DNA from: Planctomycetota bacterium
GTDB lineage: Bacteria > Planctomycetota > Phycisphaerae > Phycisphaerales > UBA1924
Direction of reading: 5' to 3'
DNA: 64,000 nt
NCBI GenBank assembly: GCA_013285505.1
Contig: CP053450.1
Location: 3,766,796-3,830,795 of the forward strand
In this document: piece by piece, positions 23,900 through 33,145 of the stretch
Layout of the letters: each line of letters starts with the position of its first letter
Position numbering within the stretch: the stretch's first letter is position 1
The notes under the pieces: generated by a model
Told to the model about the DNA's origin: nothing
Database searches by the model: none
Seen by the model: the letters and a program-made list of their open reading frames with translations, nothing else
Position numbers and translations under genes: made by a program

Positions 23900-24535
23900 G
23901 TGCCCAGCCTTGACGACCGCATCGCGCAATTCGAGAAGATGGCCCGCGAGGACCCCGAGAACGACATGGCCCACTTCTCGCTCGGCGGGGCGTACACCCA
24001 GGCCGAGCGGTTTGCCGACGCGGCCACCGCCTACACCAAGTGCTTCCAGCTCAATCCCGGGTTCAGCAAGGCCTACCAGCTCGCCGGATCGGCGCTGGTC
24101 TCGGCGGGGGACACCGAGCAGGCCAAGCGGGTGCTGCTGGACGGCTTCCACGTCGCGACGACCAAGGGCGACCTAATGCCGAAAAAGGCGATCGTCGAGC
24201 TGCTCGAGTCGCTGGGGGAGCCGATCCCCGAGGTCGAGACCGCGCCGGAGCCGGAGCTGCCCGCCGGGACCTTCGTCTGCACGGTGACGAGCAAGCCGGG
24301 CCACCAGATGAAGCGGCCGCCGTTCAAGGGGCCGATCGGGCAGTGGATCTACGAGAACGTCTCGGACGAGACGTTCCAGGACTGGATCCGGCAGGGGACC
24401 AAGGTCATCAACGAGCTGCGGCTGGACCTGTCGAAGGACGAGGACGAGGCCGCGTACGACCGGCACATGCGGGAGTACTTGGGCATCGACGACGCGATGT
24501 ACGAGAAGCTGACGGGGGAGAAGGCCCCGGCGTGA
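23900..24535 (+). CDS. TPR protein fused to a YggX-like Fe(II)-trafficking domain
   Basis: 211 residues from GTG 23900, with AGGAG 8 nt upstream. Residues about 20-85 form tetratricopeptide repeats (DMAHFSLGGAYTQAERFADA, KAYQLAGSALVSAGDTEQAK). After a Pro/Glu linker (EPIPEVETAPEPELPAG), residues about 124-195 align with YggX, the small protein linked to Fe-S protection: FVCTVTSKPGHQMKRPPFKG, IGQWIYENVSDETFQDWIRQ, TKVINELRLDLSKDED and HMREYLG. The YggX cysteine (Cys127) is kept in the same place. YggX is normally a stand-alone protein of about 90 residues, so the fusion is unusual. Frame intact. Confidence 0.82.
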   Translation: MPSLDDRIAQFEKMAREDPENDMAHFSLGGAYTQAERFADAATAYTKCFQLNPGFSKAYQLAGSALVSAGDTEQAKRVLLDGFHVATTKGDLMPKKAIVELLESLGEPIPEVETAPEPELPAGTFVCTVTSKPGHQMKRPPFKGPIGQWIYENVSDETFQDWIRQGTKVINELRLDLSKDEDEAAYDRHMREYLGIDDAMYEKLTGEKAPA

Positions 24536-24542
24536 TGCCGGG

Positions 24543-25594
24543 CTAGTGCCCGGTGGCACCCTCGACATCCGGTTCCGGGCCGTCGCCGAGTGGGACCACA
24601 TCCGGCGCGCGCGCGAGAAAGGCCAGGCCGTCGGGCACGTTGCCCGTTTCGAGGCGGGCGATCACGTCGAGCGTGCCGAGATCGATCACGACAACCTCCT
24701 GGCGGCTGGAGTTGGCAACGAATGCGTGCGTGCCGTCGGGGGTGATGAGGACACCGATCGGCCCGAGGTCGCCGCCCTCGCCCCGGTCCAGCACGGTGAC
24801 GCGGCCGGTCTCCTCCCGTGACAGGCGGTCGAAGACCGCGACCTCGCCGGCGGTCGCGCAGCTGATCAGGACCCGCTGCCCGTCGGGCGTGGCCTTGCAC
24901 CGGATGGGGAAGCCGGCGCACATGACGGTTTCGATCACGTCGAGCGTCTGAGCGTCGATGACGCTGACCGAGTCGGCGGCGCGGTTGGCCACCCAGACCT
25001 CGCGGCCGTCCGGCGTGATGTCGATGCCCTCGGCGCCGGGGCCGGTCGGGATCACGCCGAGCAGCTTGCGCTCGGTCAGGTCGATGGGCGCTGACGGTGC
25101 CGTCGGGGATGTTGGCAACGAATGCGCGCGCCGTCGGGCGTGACGGCGACCATGTGGCTGCCGCGGGCCTCGGTGGCGATGCGGGCCTCGACCGTGCCAG
25201 CCTCGACATCGACCAGCAACAGCTGCGCCGAGCCCTCGCACGTCACGGCGAGGTGTGTTGAGTCGCCGACGAACGCCAGCCCGTGGGGGGCGCGAGACTC
25301 GCCGAGGTCGATGGTGCGGACCGGCTGCATGGTGCGTGCGTCGTAGACGGTGAGGGTGTTGGCGGTGCGGTCTTCGTAGTTGGCTGCGACGGCCCAACGC
25401 CCGTCGGGCGAGGCCGCGGCCTCGTGGGGCCCGTCGCCGGTGGCCAGCGTGGCGACGGTCTCGCCGGATGGCTGGGCGATGAACTGGGCGGTGTCGTCGG
25501 CCTTGTTGAGGACGAGGAGGGTGCCGGTCGGCTGGGCGAGGGCGGGGGCTGCGAGGGCGGTCAGGACGAGCGGGAGAACGAGTCGGTGCGGCAT
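24543..25594 (-). CDS. Secreted YVTN/YncE-type beta-propeller protein (frameshifted)
   Basis: About 350 residues from ATG 25594, which has AGGAGG 5 nt upstream. The signal peptide MPHRLVLPLVLTALAAPALA is followed by repeated blades of about 42 residues with the form TPDG..xVAN..: ASPDGRWAVAANYEDRTANT, TPDGREVWVANRAADSVSVI, ATPDGQRVLISCATAGEVAV and TPDGTHAFVANSSRQEVVVI. These are YVTN/NHL-like propeller repeats seen in surface and quinohemoprotein-like proteins. Two breaks near 25125 and 25092, both at GCGC runs, interrupt one blade. Ligand unknown. It converges with the TPR-YggX gene 7 nt away. Confidence 0.8.
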
Positions 25595-25635
25595 GGCAAC
25601 CTCCTGTATTGCTCCACTGTACCACGGCCGGAGAT

Positions 25636-25664
25636 TTGGCCCGAACGTCCGTTGGCGGTAGGCT
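25636..25664 (+). promoter_or_regulatory. Candidate promoter for the second zinc-ribbon protein
   Basis: TTGGCC (25636-25641), a 17-nt spacer and TAGGCT (25659-25664) lie about 53 nt before ATG 25718. The -10 is identical to that at 4522. The divergent beta-propeller gene starts at 25594, so this 123-nt interval must serve both directions. Confidence 0.45.
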
Positions 25665-25717
25665 GCGCGAACCGCTCTGCTCCGTCGCGGATCGGCGCGG
25701 GCTCCAGGGGGTGAACC

Positions 25718-27356
25718 ATGGCTGGACGGATGCTGCTCGGCTTGTTCCTCGCGATCGTGATCGGGATCGCGTTGCTGACCTTCGGGCTTCGCGGGCGGCG
25801 GGTCAACCGCCATCCGAGTTGCCGCGGGTGCGGGTTCGATTTGTCGGGGACGCTCCCCGATGGCGTGACGTGCCCGGAGTGCGGGGCGGGGCTCAAGCGG
25901 GACAGCGCCCGTCCGGATCGGTCAGCGGCGGCGGATGTGGAGCGTGGCGTCGATCGGCGCGGTGCTCATCCTGCTGCCGCTCTCGGGCATCTGTGTCACT
26001 GTCTATGCCGTGCTCACGGGGGCCGACATTCACAGCTACAAGCCGACCGGGATTCTGCTGTGGGAGGCCAAGGGCGACAACGCCCAAACGCTCGCGGCGG
26101 TCGCGAAGGAGTTCTCCAAGCGCCGGCAGGCGGGGAAGCTCGACAGCGCCACGATCGGTCGTGTGGTGGACACCGCGCTGGCGATCCAGGGCGATCCCGA
26201 TCGCCCGTGGTCGGAGGACTGGGGCGATTTCATCGAGATGGTGAATCTCGACGGCGATGTCACCGACGAACAGATGCAGCGTTTCCGCAACCAGTGCGTG
26301 TCGCTGGCGTGCGACGTCCGGCCCAGGATCGCGATGGGCAGACCGCTGCCGATCAAGATCTCGCACGAGGAGATCCGTCTGAGCTCGGGCTCGATGGTCT
26401 TTGCGCAGGCCTTCATCAGTTCGGCGTTTCTTGATGGACAACCTTTGGAGCCGCAGATTGTACCGCCCGGCGTCACCGATGAGTTCTCGATGCTGAACTA
26501 CGCGATCCCCAACCAGAGTATGGGCGCGGGGTTTCCGATCTGGGCCGACATGGTCTCGGGCGACTCCTCGCCCTGGGGGATGGGGATGACGATGTCGATG
26601 CAGATGGGGGAGGTCCCCATGCTCGGTCTGCCCGACGACATCGCGCCGGGCGACCACGAGCTGCGGCTTGTGCTCAGCGTCCGGGGCCAAGAGGTGGACA
26701 TGAATTCCGGCTTTGGCTGGGAGAACCAGAGCGAGGAGAACGACGCCGCGCAGCACATCGTCACGCTCACCTCGCGCTTTGTCGTGACACCGACCGACGA
26801 GGCCGGGATCGAGGTCATCGAGCCGACCGCAGAACTGGAAGCCGAGATCCGCGACGTTTTGTCCCCGGTCTCCGGCTGGGTGTACGACGCCGGGTTCGGG
26901 GGGCGGCAGGCGCAGATCTCGCTCCAGGGCGGCGCCGTCCCCTGCGGCATCGCTTTCGACGCCTTTTTGCGGGTCGGGGGCAAGCAGGTCGCGCTCGGCC
27001 CGGTCCTGCGGGCCCCGCGGAGCGGCACCGCCGCCGCGTCGCCGTTCCCTCCGGGGATGATGTCCACGGACCTCTCCGCCTCGATCGGAAAGGCGGACAT
27101 CACCGACGCCACGCTCGTTCTGAAACCGAATCCCGCGCTCGCGCTGCGCACGACCGAGATCACCCGGGTCTATGGCGGCGAGATCGTGATCGAGTCGCTC
27201 GAGATCCAGGATGTGGACTTCGAGTCCGGGGTGCAGATCGACACGACGGACACCGAGACCGACGAGGATGACGGCTCGGGGTCGGCGTTGGGCGCGCTGG
27301 GCCGGTTCTTCCTGGAGAGCGCCAAAGACAATGAGGATCCCGAAGAAGACGAGTAG
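25718..27356 (+). CDS. Zinc-ribbon membrane protein, function unknown (frameshifted)
   Basis: About 545 residues from ATG 25718. One transmembrane helix (MLLGLFLAIVIGIALLTFG) precedes a zinc ribbon with Cys35, Cys38, Cys52 and Cys55 (CRGCGFDLSG and CPECGAG). A break near 25912, where one extra C follows AGCGCC, joins it to a second membrane helix (VASIGAVLILLPLSGICVTV) and a large extracytoplasmic domain with no recognised family. The C-terminus is acidic (TETDEDDGSGS and DNEDPEEDE). The ribbon type is common in Phycisphaerae membrane proteins. Its stop is 3 nt from the convergent uvrA stop. Confidence 0.62.
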
Positions 27357-27359
27357 GCG

Positions 27360-30300
27360 CTACTTGAGCATCGCCTTGAGGTACTCCCCGGTGTAGCTGC
27401 CCTTGGTCTTGGCGACCTTCTCCGGCGTGCCGGTGGCGACGATGTTGCCGCCGCGGTCGCCGCCCTCGGGGCCGAGGTCCACGATCCAGTCGGCGCACTT
27501 GATGACGTCAAGGTTGTGCTCGATGACGACGAGGGTGTTGCCCGCGTCGGCGAGGCGGTTGAGGACGCCGACGAGTTTGCGGATGTCCTCGAAGTGCAGG
27601 CCGGTGGTGGGCTCGTCGAGGATGTAGAGCGTGCGCTCGCCGGTGCCGGTGCCGTCGGCGCGGACGCCCTTGCCGAGCTCGGTGGCGAGCTTGATGCGCT
27701 GTGCCTCGCCGCCGGAGAGCTGGGTGCTGGGCTGGCCGAGGGTGATGTAGTCGAGCCCCACCTCGTGGAGGCAGCGGACGAAGCGGACGATCTTCTGGTG
27801 GTTCTCGAAGAAGCCGACGGCCTCCTCGACCGTCATGGCGAGGACGTCGGCGATGTTCTTGCCGCGGTAGGTGACCTCGAGGGTCTCGCGGTTGTAGCGC
27901 TTGCCGTTGCAGATCTCGCACTCGACGAAGACGTCGGGGAGGAAGTGCATCTCGATCTTCTTGAGGCCCTGGCCCTGGCAGGCCTCGCACCGGCCGCCGC
28001 CGTTCTGGGCCGAGACGTTGAAGCTGAACCGACCGGGCTTGTAGCCGCGGATTTTGGACTCTTTTGTCTGCGTGAAGATCTTGCGGACATCGTCGAAGAA
28101 TCCGGTGTAGGTGGCGGGATTCGACCGCGGCGTGCGTCCGATGGGGCTCTGGTCCACCTCGATCACCCTGTCCACATGGTGCAGACCGTTCACCTTGGTG
28201 TGGGCGCCGGGCACGACCTTGGTGCCGTTGAGGTGCCTGCGGAGGGCCTGCAGCAGGATGTCGTTGACCAGCGTGCTCTTGCCGGAGCCCGAGACGCCGG
28301 TGACGCAGACCATGCCGCCGACGGGGAACGCGGCGTCGACGCTCTTGAGGTTGTTTGCGCGCGCGCCCTTGACGACCAGCGCCTTCTTCTCGCTGAGCTT
28401 GCGGCGGGCCTTGGGCACGTCGATCGACCGGCGGCCGCTGAGGTAGTCGCCGGTGATCGACTCGGGCACGGCGCAGAGCTCGGGCACAGTGCCCTGGGCG
28501 ACGACGCGCCCGCCGTGGACGCCGGGGCCGGGGCCGATGTCGAGCACGTGGTCCGCGGCCCGGATCATGTCCTCGTCGTGCTCGACCACAATGACGGTGT
28601 TGCCGATGTCGGTCAGGTGACGCAGGGTGCGGATGAGCCGGTCGTTGTCGCGCTGGTGGAGGCCGATCGTCGGTTCGTCGAGCACGTAGCACGCCCCGAC
28701 CAGGCCGGAGCCGACCTGGGTGGCCAGGCGGATCCGCTGCGCCTCGCCGCCGGAGAGCGTGGCGGTGCGGCGGTCGAGCGAGAGGTACTCGAGCCCGACG
28801 CTGGTGAGGAAGCGGAGCCGGTTGCCGACCTCTCGGATGATGGGCTCGGCGATGCGTTCCTGCTCGGCGCTGAGTGTCAGGCCCTCGACAAAGGCGAGAG
28901 CATCGGTGATCGTGAGGCGAGACAGCTCGGAGACGTTGAGCATCGTGCCGTCGCTGCGCGGGCGGCCGATGACGGTGTCGGACCCGCCCTTGGCCATGTC
29001 CGCGGCGTGCGCGCTGGACATCTGCACGTGCAGCGCCTCGATCCGCAGCCGGTCGCCGTGGCACTCCGGGCAGGGGCGTTGCGACATGAACCCGTTGAGC
29101 CACTCCTTGATGGAGGGGTTCTCGGTGGTCCCCCACCACTCGGTGATGTTGGGGATGACACCCTCGAAGGGCTTGGACGCGCCCCGTTTGCGTGAGCGGC
29201 TGGCCTTGGCGTTGGAGTTGGCCTCGCCGTAGAGCAGCACCTGTCGCTGGGCGGCGGTCAGCTCGCTGACCGGGGCGCTGAAGGAGACACCGTTCGACTT
29301 GCAAAAGCGGCGGAGCTTGCGGTTGAACCACGCGCGGACCGGGCCGTTCTTGGCCCACGCGGCCACCGCGCCCTCGGCGAGGCTCTTGGACTCGTCGGGG
29401 ATGACCAGCTGCTCGTCGAACTCGAGCAGGTTGCCCAGGCCGTGGCAGGTCTGGCAGGCGCCGAAGGGCGAGTTGAAGCTGAAGAGCCTGGGTGAAAGCT
29501 CTTCGAGGGCGTACTCGGGGTGCTCGGGGTCGGCGAACTTCTCGCTGAAGGCGTGGTCGGTCCAGACCGGGGTGTCGGGGTTCTCCGGATCGGGCGTCTC
29601 GAGGCTGACGATGACCGAGCCGTCGCCGAGGCGGAGGGCCTGCTCGATGGATTCGGCGAGGCGCTGGCGGGACTCGGGGTCGAGCACGAGGCGGTCCACG
29701 ACGGCCTCGATGGTGTGATTCTCGTAGCGTCCGAGGCCGAGCGGGTTCTCGTCGCCCGCGGTGAGGGCGTCGCGCAGGTCGGTGATGGTGCCGTTGACGC
29801 GGGCGCGGGCCCAGCCGTCGCGGTGGAGCTTCTCGGCGATGTCCTTGTGGAAGCCCTTCATGCCGCGGACGATGGGGGCGAGGATGAGCATCCGCGAGCC
29901 GGCCTTGAACTGCATGACCCGGTCCACGATCTGGCTGGCCGCCGTCGCGGTGATGGGCACGCCGGAACGCGCGGTGATGGTGCCGTCCTTCTTCGTCTTG
30001 GTGGGTGCCCACGAATAGGGCGTGCCGCAGCGGGCGTAGAGGAGGCGGAGATAGTCGTAGATCTCGGTGGTGGTGGCGACGGTGGAGCGGGGGTTGCTGC
30101 TGGCGGAGCGCTGCTCGATGGCGATGGTCGGGGGGATGCCCTCGATCTCGTCCACATCCGGCTTCTTGAGCTGGTCGAGGAACTGGCGGGCGTAGGCCGA
30201 CAGCGACTCCATGTACTTGCGCTGCCCCTCGGCGAAGATGGTGTCGAAGGCGAGCGAGCTTTTGCCGGAGCCGGAGAGCCCGGTGATGACGACGAGCTGG

Positions 30301-30701
30301 TCTCGGGGGATCTCGACGTCGATGTTCTTGAGGTTGTGCTCGCGGGCGCCGCGGACGCGGATGGCGCGGTCGAAGGCGCGCGGCTCGGGCGACGGCGTGG
30401 CCGTCGTCGCTTTCGAGGACTTCCGGGTCGTCGTCTTGGCGGTCTTCTTGGTCGTGTTCTTGGCCGACTTTTTCGCCGTCTTCTTGGCGACCGCCTTGCC
30501 CGCCTTGGGCGCGAGGTTGGGCTTTGGCTTGGAGGTCCGCGCTTTCTTTGCGGTCGTCTTGTTGGGCTTGGCTTCGGTCATTGCTGCGGGCTTGGTTGCG
30601 GGCGTGTTGGCGGGCGTATTGGCGGGATGGGTGCCGGGACGGGCCGGGGTGATTCCCTCCGGGCTGTCGGTCCGGGCGGGCGTGCTGGTGCGTTGTGGCA
30701 T
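27360..30701 (-). CDS. uvrA: UvrA, excision nuclease ABC subunit A with histone-like N-terminal tail
   Basis: Damage-recognition ATPase of nucleotide excision repair. Frame intact, 1113 residues. The UvrA core begins near residue 114 ([20 protein letters not shown]) with Walker [13 protein letters not shown], zinc-finger cysteines at CQTCHGLG and CPECHGDR, signature LSGGEAQRI, Walker [10 protein letters not shown], second Walker [27 protein letters not shown] and second signature LSGGEAQRI. Residues 1-112 are an added tail, Pro/Thr-rich then strongly basic ([20 protein letters not shown]), like histone H1 or bacterial AlgP-type tails. ATG 30701 is supported by GGAGGAG 5 nt upstream; the internal Met41 has no ribosome-binding site. 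Confidence 0.95.
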   Translation of the reverse strand: MPQRTSTPARTDSPEGITPARPGTHPANTPANTPATKPAAMTEAKPNKTTAKKARTSKPKPNLAPKAGKAVAKKTAKKSAKNTTKKTAKTTTRKSSKATTATPSPEPRAFDRAIRVRGAREHNLKNIDVEIPRDQLVVITGLSGSGKSSLAFDTIFAEGQRKYMESLSAYARQFLDQLKKPDVDEIEGIPPTIAIEQRSASSNPRSTVATTTEIYDYLRLLYARCGTPYSWAPTKTKKDGTITARSGVPITATAASQIVDRVMQFKAGSRMLILAPIVRGMKGFHKDIAEKLHRDGWARARVNGTITDLRDALTAGDENPLGLGRYENHTIEAVVDRLVLDPESRQRLAESIEQALRLGDGSVIVSLETPDPENPDTPVWTDHAFSEKFADPEHPEYALEELSPRLFSFNSPFGACQTCHGLGNLLEFDEQLVIPDESKSLAEGAVAAWAKNGPVRAWFNRKLRRFCKSNGVSFSAPVSELTAAQRQVLLYGEANSNAKASRSRKRGASKPFEGVIPNITEWWGTTENPSIKEWLNGFMSQRPCPECHGDRLRIEALHVQMSSAHAADMAKGGSDTVIGRPRSDGTMLNVSELSRLTITDALAFVEGLTLSAEQERIAEPIIREVGNRLRFLTSVGLEYLSLDRRTATLSGGEAQRIRLATQVGSGLVGACYVLDEPTIGLHQRDNDRLIRTLRHLTDIGNTVIVVEHDEDMIRAADHVLDIGPGPGVHGGRVVAQGTVPELCAVPESITGDYLSGRRSIDVPKARRKLSEKKALVVKGARANNLKSVDAAFPVGGMVCVTGVSGSGKSTLVNDILLQALRRHLNGTKVVPGAHTKVNGLHHVDRVIEVDQSPIGRTPRSNPATYTGFFDDVRKIFTQTKESKIRGYKPGRFSFNVSAQNGGGRCEACQGQGLKKIEMHFLPDVFVECEICNGKRYNRETLEVTYRGKNIADVLAMTVEEAVGFFENHQKIVRFVRCLHEVGLDYITLGQPSTQLSGGEAQRIKLATELGKGVRADGTGTGERTLYILDEPTTGLHFEDIRKLVGVLNRLADAGNTLVVIEHNLDVIKCADWIVDLGPEGGDRGGNIVATGTPEKVAKTKGSYTGEYLKAMLK

Positions 30702-30782
30702 TCGCTCCTCCGTGGGGGCGGATGCTAGGGAGCCGCGGCGACAAAGTTTGGGGATCTGTCCGGGTCTGTTTCGCCGTCCCGC

Positions 30783-30995
30783 TCACGGGGCGGGATCGGC
30801 GGCCGGTGCTGGGGGCGGTGCCGTGCTTCCGGTTGCCTGCGGCGTCGGTTGCGGGGGCGGGGCCATGATCTGCCGCATCTGCTTAAGAACCCCCACCAGA
30901 ATCAGGCCGATCGCCACACCGGCGAAGTACATCGCGAATCGGTGGACCGTCCGGCCCTTCGGCTTGCCATACTGCGGGATCGAGCTGCGGGGCAT
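30783..30995 (-). CDS. Small single-pass membrane protein
   Basis: 70 residues: a basic N-terminus ([19 protein letters not shown]), one transmembrane helix ([18 protein letters not shown]) and a Pro/Ala/Thr-rich tail ([12 protein letters not shown]). No family recognised. The hydrophobic profile and positive-inside charge support a real gene, although the ribosome-binding site before ATG 30995 is weak. It lies 81 nt upstream of uvrA on the same strand and could be co-transcribed. Confidence 0.55.
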   Translation of the reverse strand: MPRSSIPQYGKPKGRTVHRFAMYFAGVAIGLILVGVLKQMRQIMAPPPQPTPQATGSTAPPPAPAADPAP

Positions 30996-31058
30996 GGTCC
31001 GGGAGTCTAGTCGGGCGGAAACCGGGGTAGTCTCGCGGCACCAATCCGTGAAAGGACC

Positions 31059-31088
31059 TTGCCCTGTTGCCCAATGTTAGTGTATGCT
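31059..31088 (+). promoter_or_regulatory. Candidate promoter of the small membrane-protein gene
   Basis: TTGCCC (31059-31064), an 18-nt spacer and TATGCT (31083-31088). ATG 31096 follows after 7 nt, so the transcript would have almost no leader. There is no ribosome-binding site, which fits leaderless initiation. Confidence 0.4.
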
Positions 31089-31095
31089 AGCTATG

Positions 31096-31547
31096 ATGAA
31101 GCACCGTTCCGAGTCAGTCCGCCCGCGGCCCGTCAGGGCCGGCCGCCTGAGGGGGCTTGCGCGCCTGCTGCTGGTCTTGGCCGCGATGCTCTGGGCGTCG
31201 CTGTGGTCCACATTCGTGATCGCGTCGGTCGTGGGCGAGCCGTGGCGGGGGTGGGTGATCGGCGCGGCGTTCTGCCTCGGTGTGTGGTCGCTTGCGCTGG
31301 GCGCGTGGCGCAGGCCCCGGTTTGGCGGGCTGGTGATGGCAGCGGTCGGCGTGTGGGCGTGGACGTTCTTCCACTCGCGGGCCGCGATGGTGGGCCTGAC
31401 GATGCCCGCGATCCTGCTGGGCCTCGGCTTCTTCTGGCACGGGGCGGTGGAGGCGCGGCGGAGGCGGCGCGCGCCGCGGGGCACGCGGCGGCCGGGGCTT
31501 CGGAGGCTCGCGGCCCGGAAGCCGCGGCGGATTCGGAGTCTGGGTGA
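31096..31547 (+). CDS. Four-helix membrane protein, unknown (frameshifted)
   Basis: About 150 residues. Four hydrophobic segments are visible: LLLVLAAMLWASLWSTFVIA, WVIGAAFCLGVWSLALGAW, GLVMAAVGVWAWTFF and VGLTMPAILLGLGFFWHGA. A cluster of Arg follows. Near 31466-31474 (GGCGCGCGCC) one base appears lost, and the frame then runs to a stop at 31545-31547, just before the convergent gcvH. Without this correction the frame would run antisense through gcvH. No family recognised. ATG 31093 or 31084 are alternative starts. Confidence 0.5.
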
Positions 31548-31551
31548 GGCC

Positions 31552-31932
31552 TTACTCGGCGTGGTTGGCGTCGTAGGTCGCGGCGTCGACGCAGTTTGCC
31601 AGGCCGGCCGGGTCGGAGACCTTGATCTTGACGAGCCAGCCGGCGTCGTAGGAGTCGCTGTTGACCAGGCCGGGGTTCTCGACCACGGCGTGGTTGACCT
31701 CGAGGATCTCGCCGGCGACGGCCGAGTAGACATCGCTGGTGGTCTTGACGCTCTCGATCTCGCCGATGGGGTCACCGGCGTGGAACGCGTACCCCGGCTG
31801 CTTCATCTCGACGTAGGTGACGTCGGTGAGCTGGTCGGCGGCGAACTTGGTCAGCCCGAGCGTCACGATGTCGCCCTCGGTCTTGTGCCATTCGTGGGTC
31901 TCGGCGTACACGCGATCGTCGGGGGTTGCCAT
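31552..31932 (-). CDS. gcvH: GcvH, glycine cleavage system H protein
   Basis: 126-residue lipoyl carrier of the glycine cleavage system; shuttles the aminomethyl group from the P to the T protein. Motifs: N-terminal AETHEWHKTEGD, GLTKFAADQLTDVTYVE, lipoylated Lys in IESVKTTSDVYSAVAGE, then VVENPGLVNSDSYDAGWLVK. Length and order match E. coli GcvH (129). No gcvT or gcvP is in the window. Convergent with the membrane-protein gene. Confidence 0.95.
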   Translation of the reverse strand: MATPDDRVYAETHEWHKTEGDIVTLGLTKFAADQLTDVTYVEMKQPGYAFHAGDPIGEIESVKTTSDVYSAVAGEILEVNHAVVENPGLVNSDSYDAGWLVKIKVSDPAGLANCVDAATYDANHAE

Positions 31933-32055
31933 CTGGGGATCCTCGCTGCGGCGTCTCAGTTCGGCTGCGGCGCGTCCCCGCAGCGTGCCGTGATGTTAGG
32001 CGGAGGTGGCGGGGAGGTTTGAGGGGCGCGGCCCCGGCCGGGTTGGGGCAGCGGC

Positions 32056-32085
32056 TTGACGCCCCGGTGCGGTCTCAGGTAGGGT
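32056..32085 (+). promoter_or_regulatory. Promoter of the candidate small RNA
   Basis: TTGACG (32056-32061), an 18-nt spacer and TAGGGT (32080-32085) form the best -35/-10 pair seen in the window. Transcription would start about 32091-32093, exactly where the first hairpin of the candidate RNA begins. No start codon with a ribosome-binding site follows before the terminator. Confidence 0.55.
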
Positions 32086-32091
32086 GATGTC

Positions 32092-32153
32092 GCCGGGGAA
32101 ACCCGGCTTTCTCCCCTCCGGACGATCGGCGCCTCGCGCCGATCGTCTTTTTC
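32092..32153 (+). ncRNA. Candidate small RNA with C-rich anti-Shine-Dalgarno linker
   Basis: About 62 nt. It begins with a 6-bp stem GCCGGG/CCCGGC capped by a GAAA tetraloop (32092-32107), then an unpaired pyrimidine stretch TTTCTCCCCTCC (32108-32119), then the terminator hairpin and T-run (32122-32153). The linker CTCCCCTCC is complementary to Shine-Dalgarno sequences such as GGAGGGGAG, as in C-rich regulatory RNAs. It sits in the 341-nt gap between gcvH and the TIM-barrel gene. The alternative is a terminated leader (attenuator) of the gene at 32274; the T-run followed by 120 nt of spacer makes an independent RNA more likely. No known family matched by eye. Confidence 0.5.
32122..32153 (+). 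terminator. Rho-independent terminator of the candidate small RNA
   Basis: Perfect 11-bp stem ACGATCGGCGC (32122-32132) pairing with 32136-32146, CTC loop, followed at once by CTTTTT. A textbook intrinsic terminator on the plus strand. Confidence 0.85.
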
Positions 32154-32273
32154 CGGGACCCACCGGCGCGACCGTTCACATCGGGGCTCCGGGCGATCGC
32201 TTGTGCCGACCCCGCCGGGTACAGTCCACTCGCTCGTCTCCCCGCCGCGGCTCGTCGGAGGTTCTCCCGCCCC

Positions 32274-33134
32274 ATGCTTCTTACGCTGACACTCTCCTCG
32301 CCGGCTGTCGCCCGGAGCCTCTCGACCCGGGGTCTTGCCGAGGTTCCCCGGGTCGTGCGCGACGAGTACGGGCTGAGCGGGCTGAACGTCTCGACCTCGC
32401 TGCTCAAGGGCGCGGACCGGACGACGCTGACCAACTTCCGTGACGCGGCGGACCGGGCGGGTTGTGCGTGTCTGGTGCTGGTGGAGCCGCCGATCAATCT
32501 CGCGGCGACGACGCCGAAGCGCGGCGATCAGGCCGAGGACCGCATCATGCGGCTGATCGAGGCCGCGGGGCTGCTGGGGTGCAACTCGCTGGCGCTCGGC
32601 ATCGCGGGCCCGGACAGTGAGGAGGCGTTCGACATGGCGGTCGAGCGGTTGCGTCTCGCGGCGGAGAAGGCCGAACGGCGTGAGCTGAACATCCTGATCA
32701 GCCCGACAGAGGGCCTGACCGAGGACCCCGACCGTGTGAGCGAGCTGATCAAGAAGGTCGGCGGGTTCCGGATCGGGACGTATCCTGATTTTGAGACGGC
32801 TTCGAAGACGGCGGATCCGATCGCGTATCTTCGCCGGCTGGCCCCGTACGCGTGGGCGGTCTCCGCCTCGACGATCGACTTTGTCGAGCCCGAAAACAAG
32901 CCGGAGGAGCCCGCAGCGGCCGAATCGACGGGCGATGAGGAGCTCGACGCGCTGCTCGAGCAGCTCGTAGACCCGCCCACGCACGTGCCCTACGACATCA
33001 ACGCGATGGTGGCGGCGATCGCCTCCGTGGGATACGACGGCACTTTGGCGATCGACTATCGGGGGAATGCTGGTACACTGGGCATCAGGCAGAGTTGCGA
33101 CGCGCTGGAAGCAGCGATGGAGCAGACCGCCTGA
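32274..33134 (+). CDS. Xylose-isomerase-like TIM-barrel protein (sugar phosphate isomerase/epimerase family)
   Basis: 286 residues from ATG 32274. The order of strands fits the AP-endonuclease-2/xylose isomerase-like TIM barrel: GLSGLNVSTSLLKG, CACLVLVEPPINL, MRLIEAAGLLGCNSLALGIA, ELNILISPTEGLTEDPDRV, GGFRIGTYPDF, AWAVSASTIDFV and a late YDGTLAIDYRGN. Such proteins isomerise or epimerise sugars and polyols, usually with a divalent metal. The metal-binding Glu/His set is not clear here, so the substrate is unknown. The stop lies 11 nt before the cmk start, with which it is probably co-transcribed. Confidence 0.7.
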   Translation: MLLTLTLSSPAVARSLSTRGLAEVPRVVRDEYGLSGLNVSTSLLKGADRTTLTNFRDAADRAGCACLVLVEPPINLAATTPKRGDQAEDRIMRLIEAAGLLGCNSLALGIAGPDSEEAFDMAVERLRLAAEKAERRELNILISPTEGLTEDPDRVSELIKKVGGFRIGTYPDFETASKTADPIAYLRRLAPYAWAVSASTIDFVEPENKPEEPAAAESTGDEELDALLEQLVDPPTHVPYDINAMVAAIASVGYDGTLAIDYRGNAGTLGIRQSCDALEAAMEQTA

Positions 33135-33145
33135 CGAGGTTGCAC

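Noticed and set aside
27516..29195. Long open frame antisense to uvrA (Val/Gly/Asp-rich)
   Set aside because: Typical antisense shadow in high-GC DNA; uvrA on the other strand is certain.
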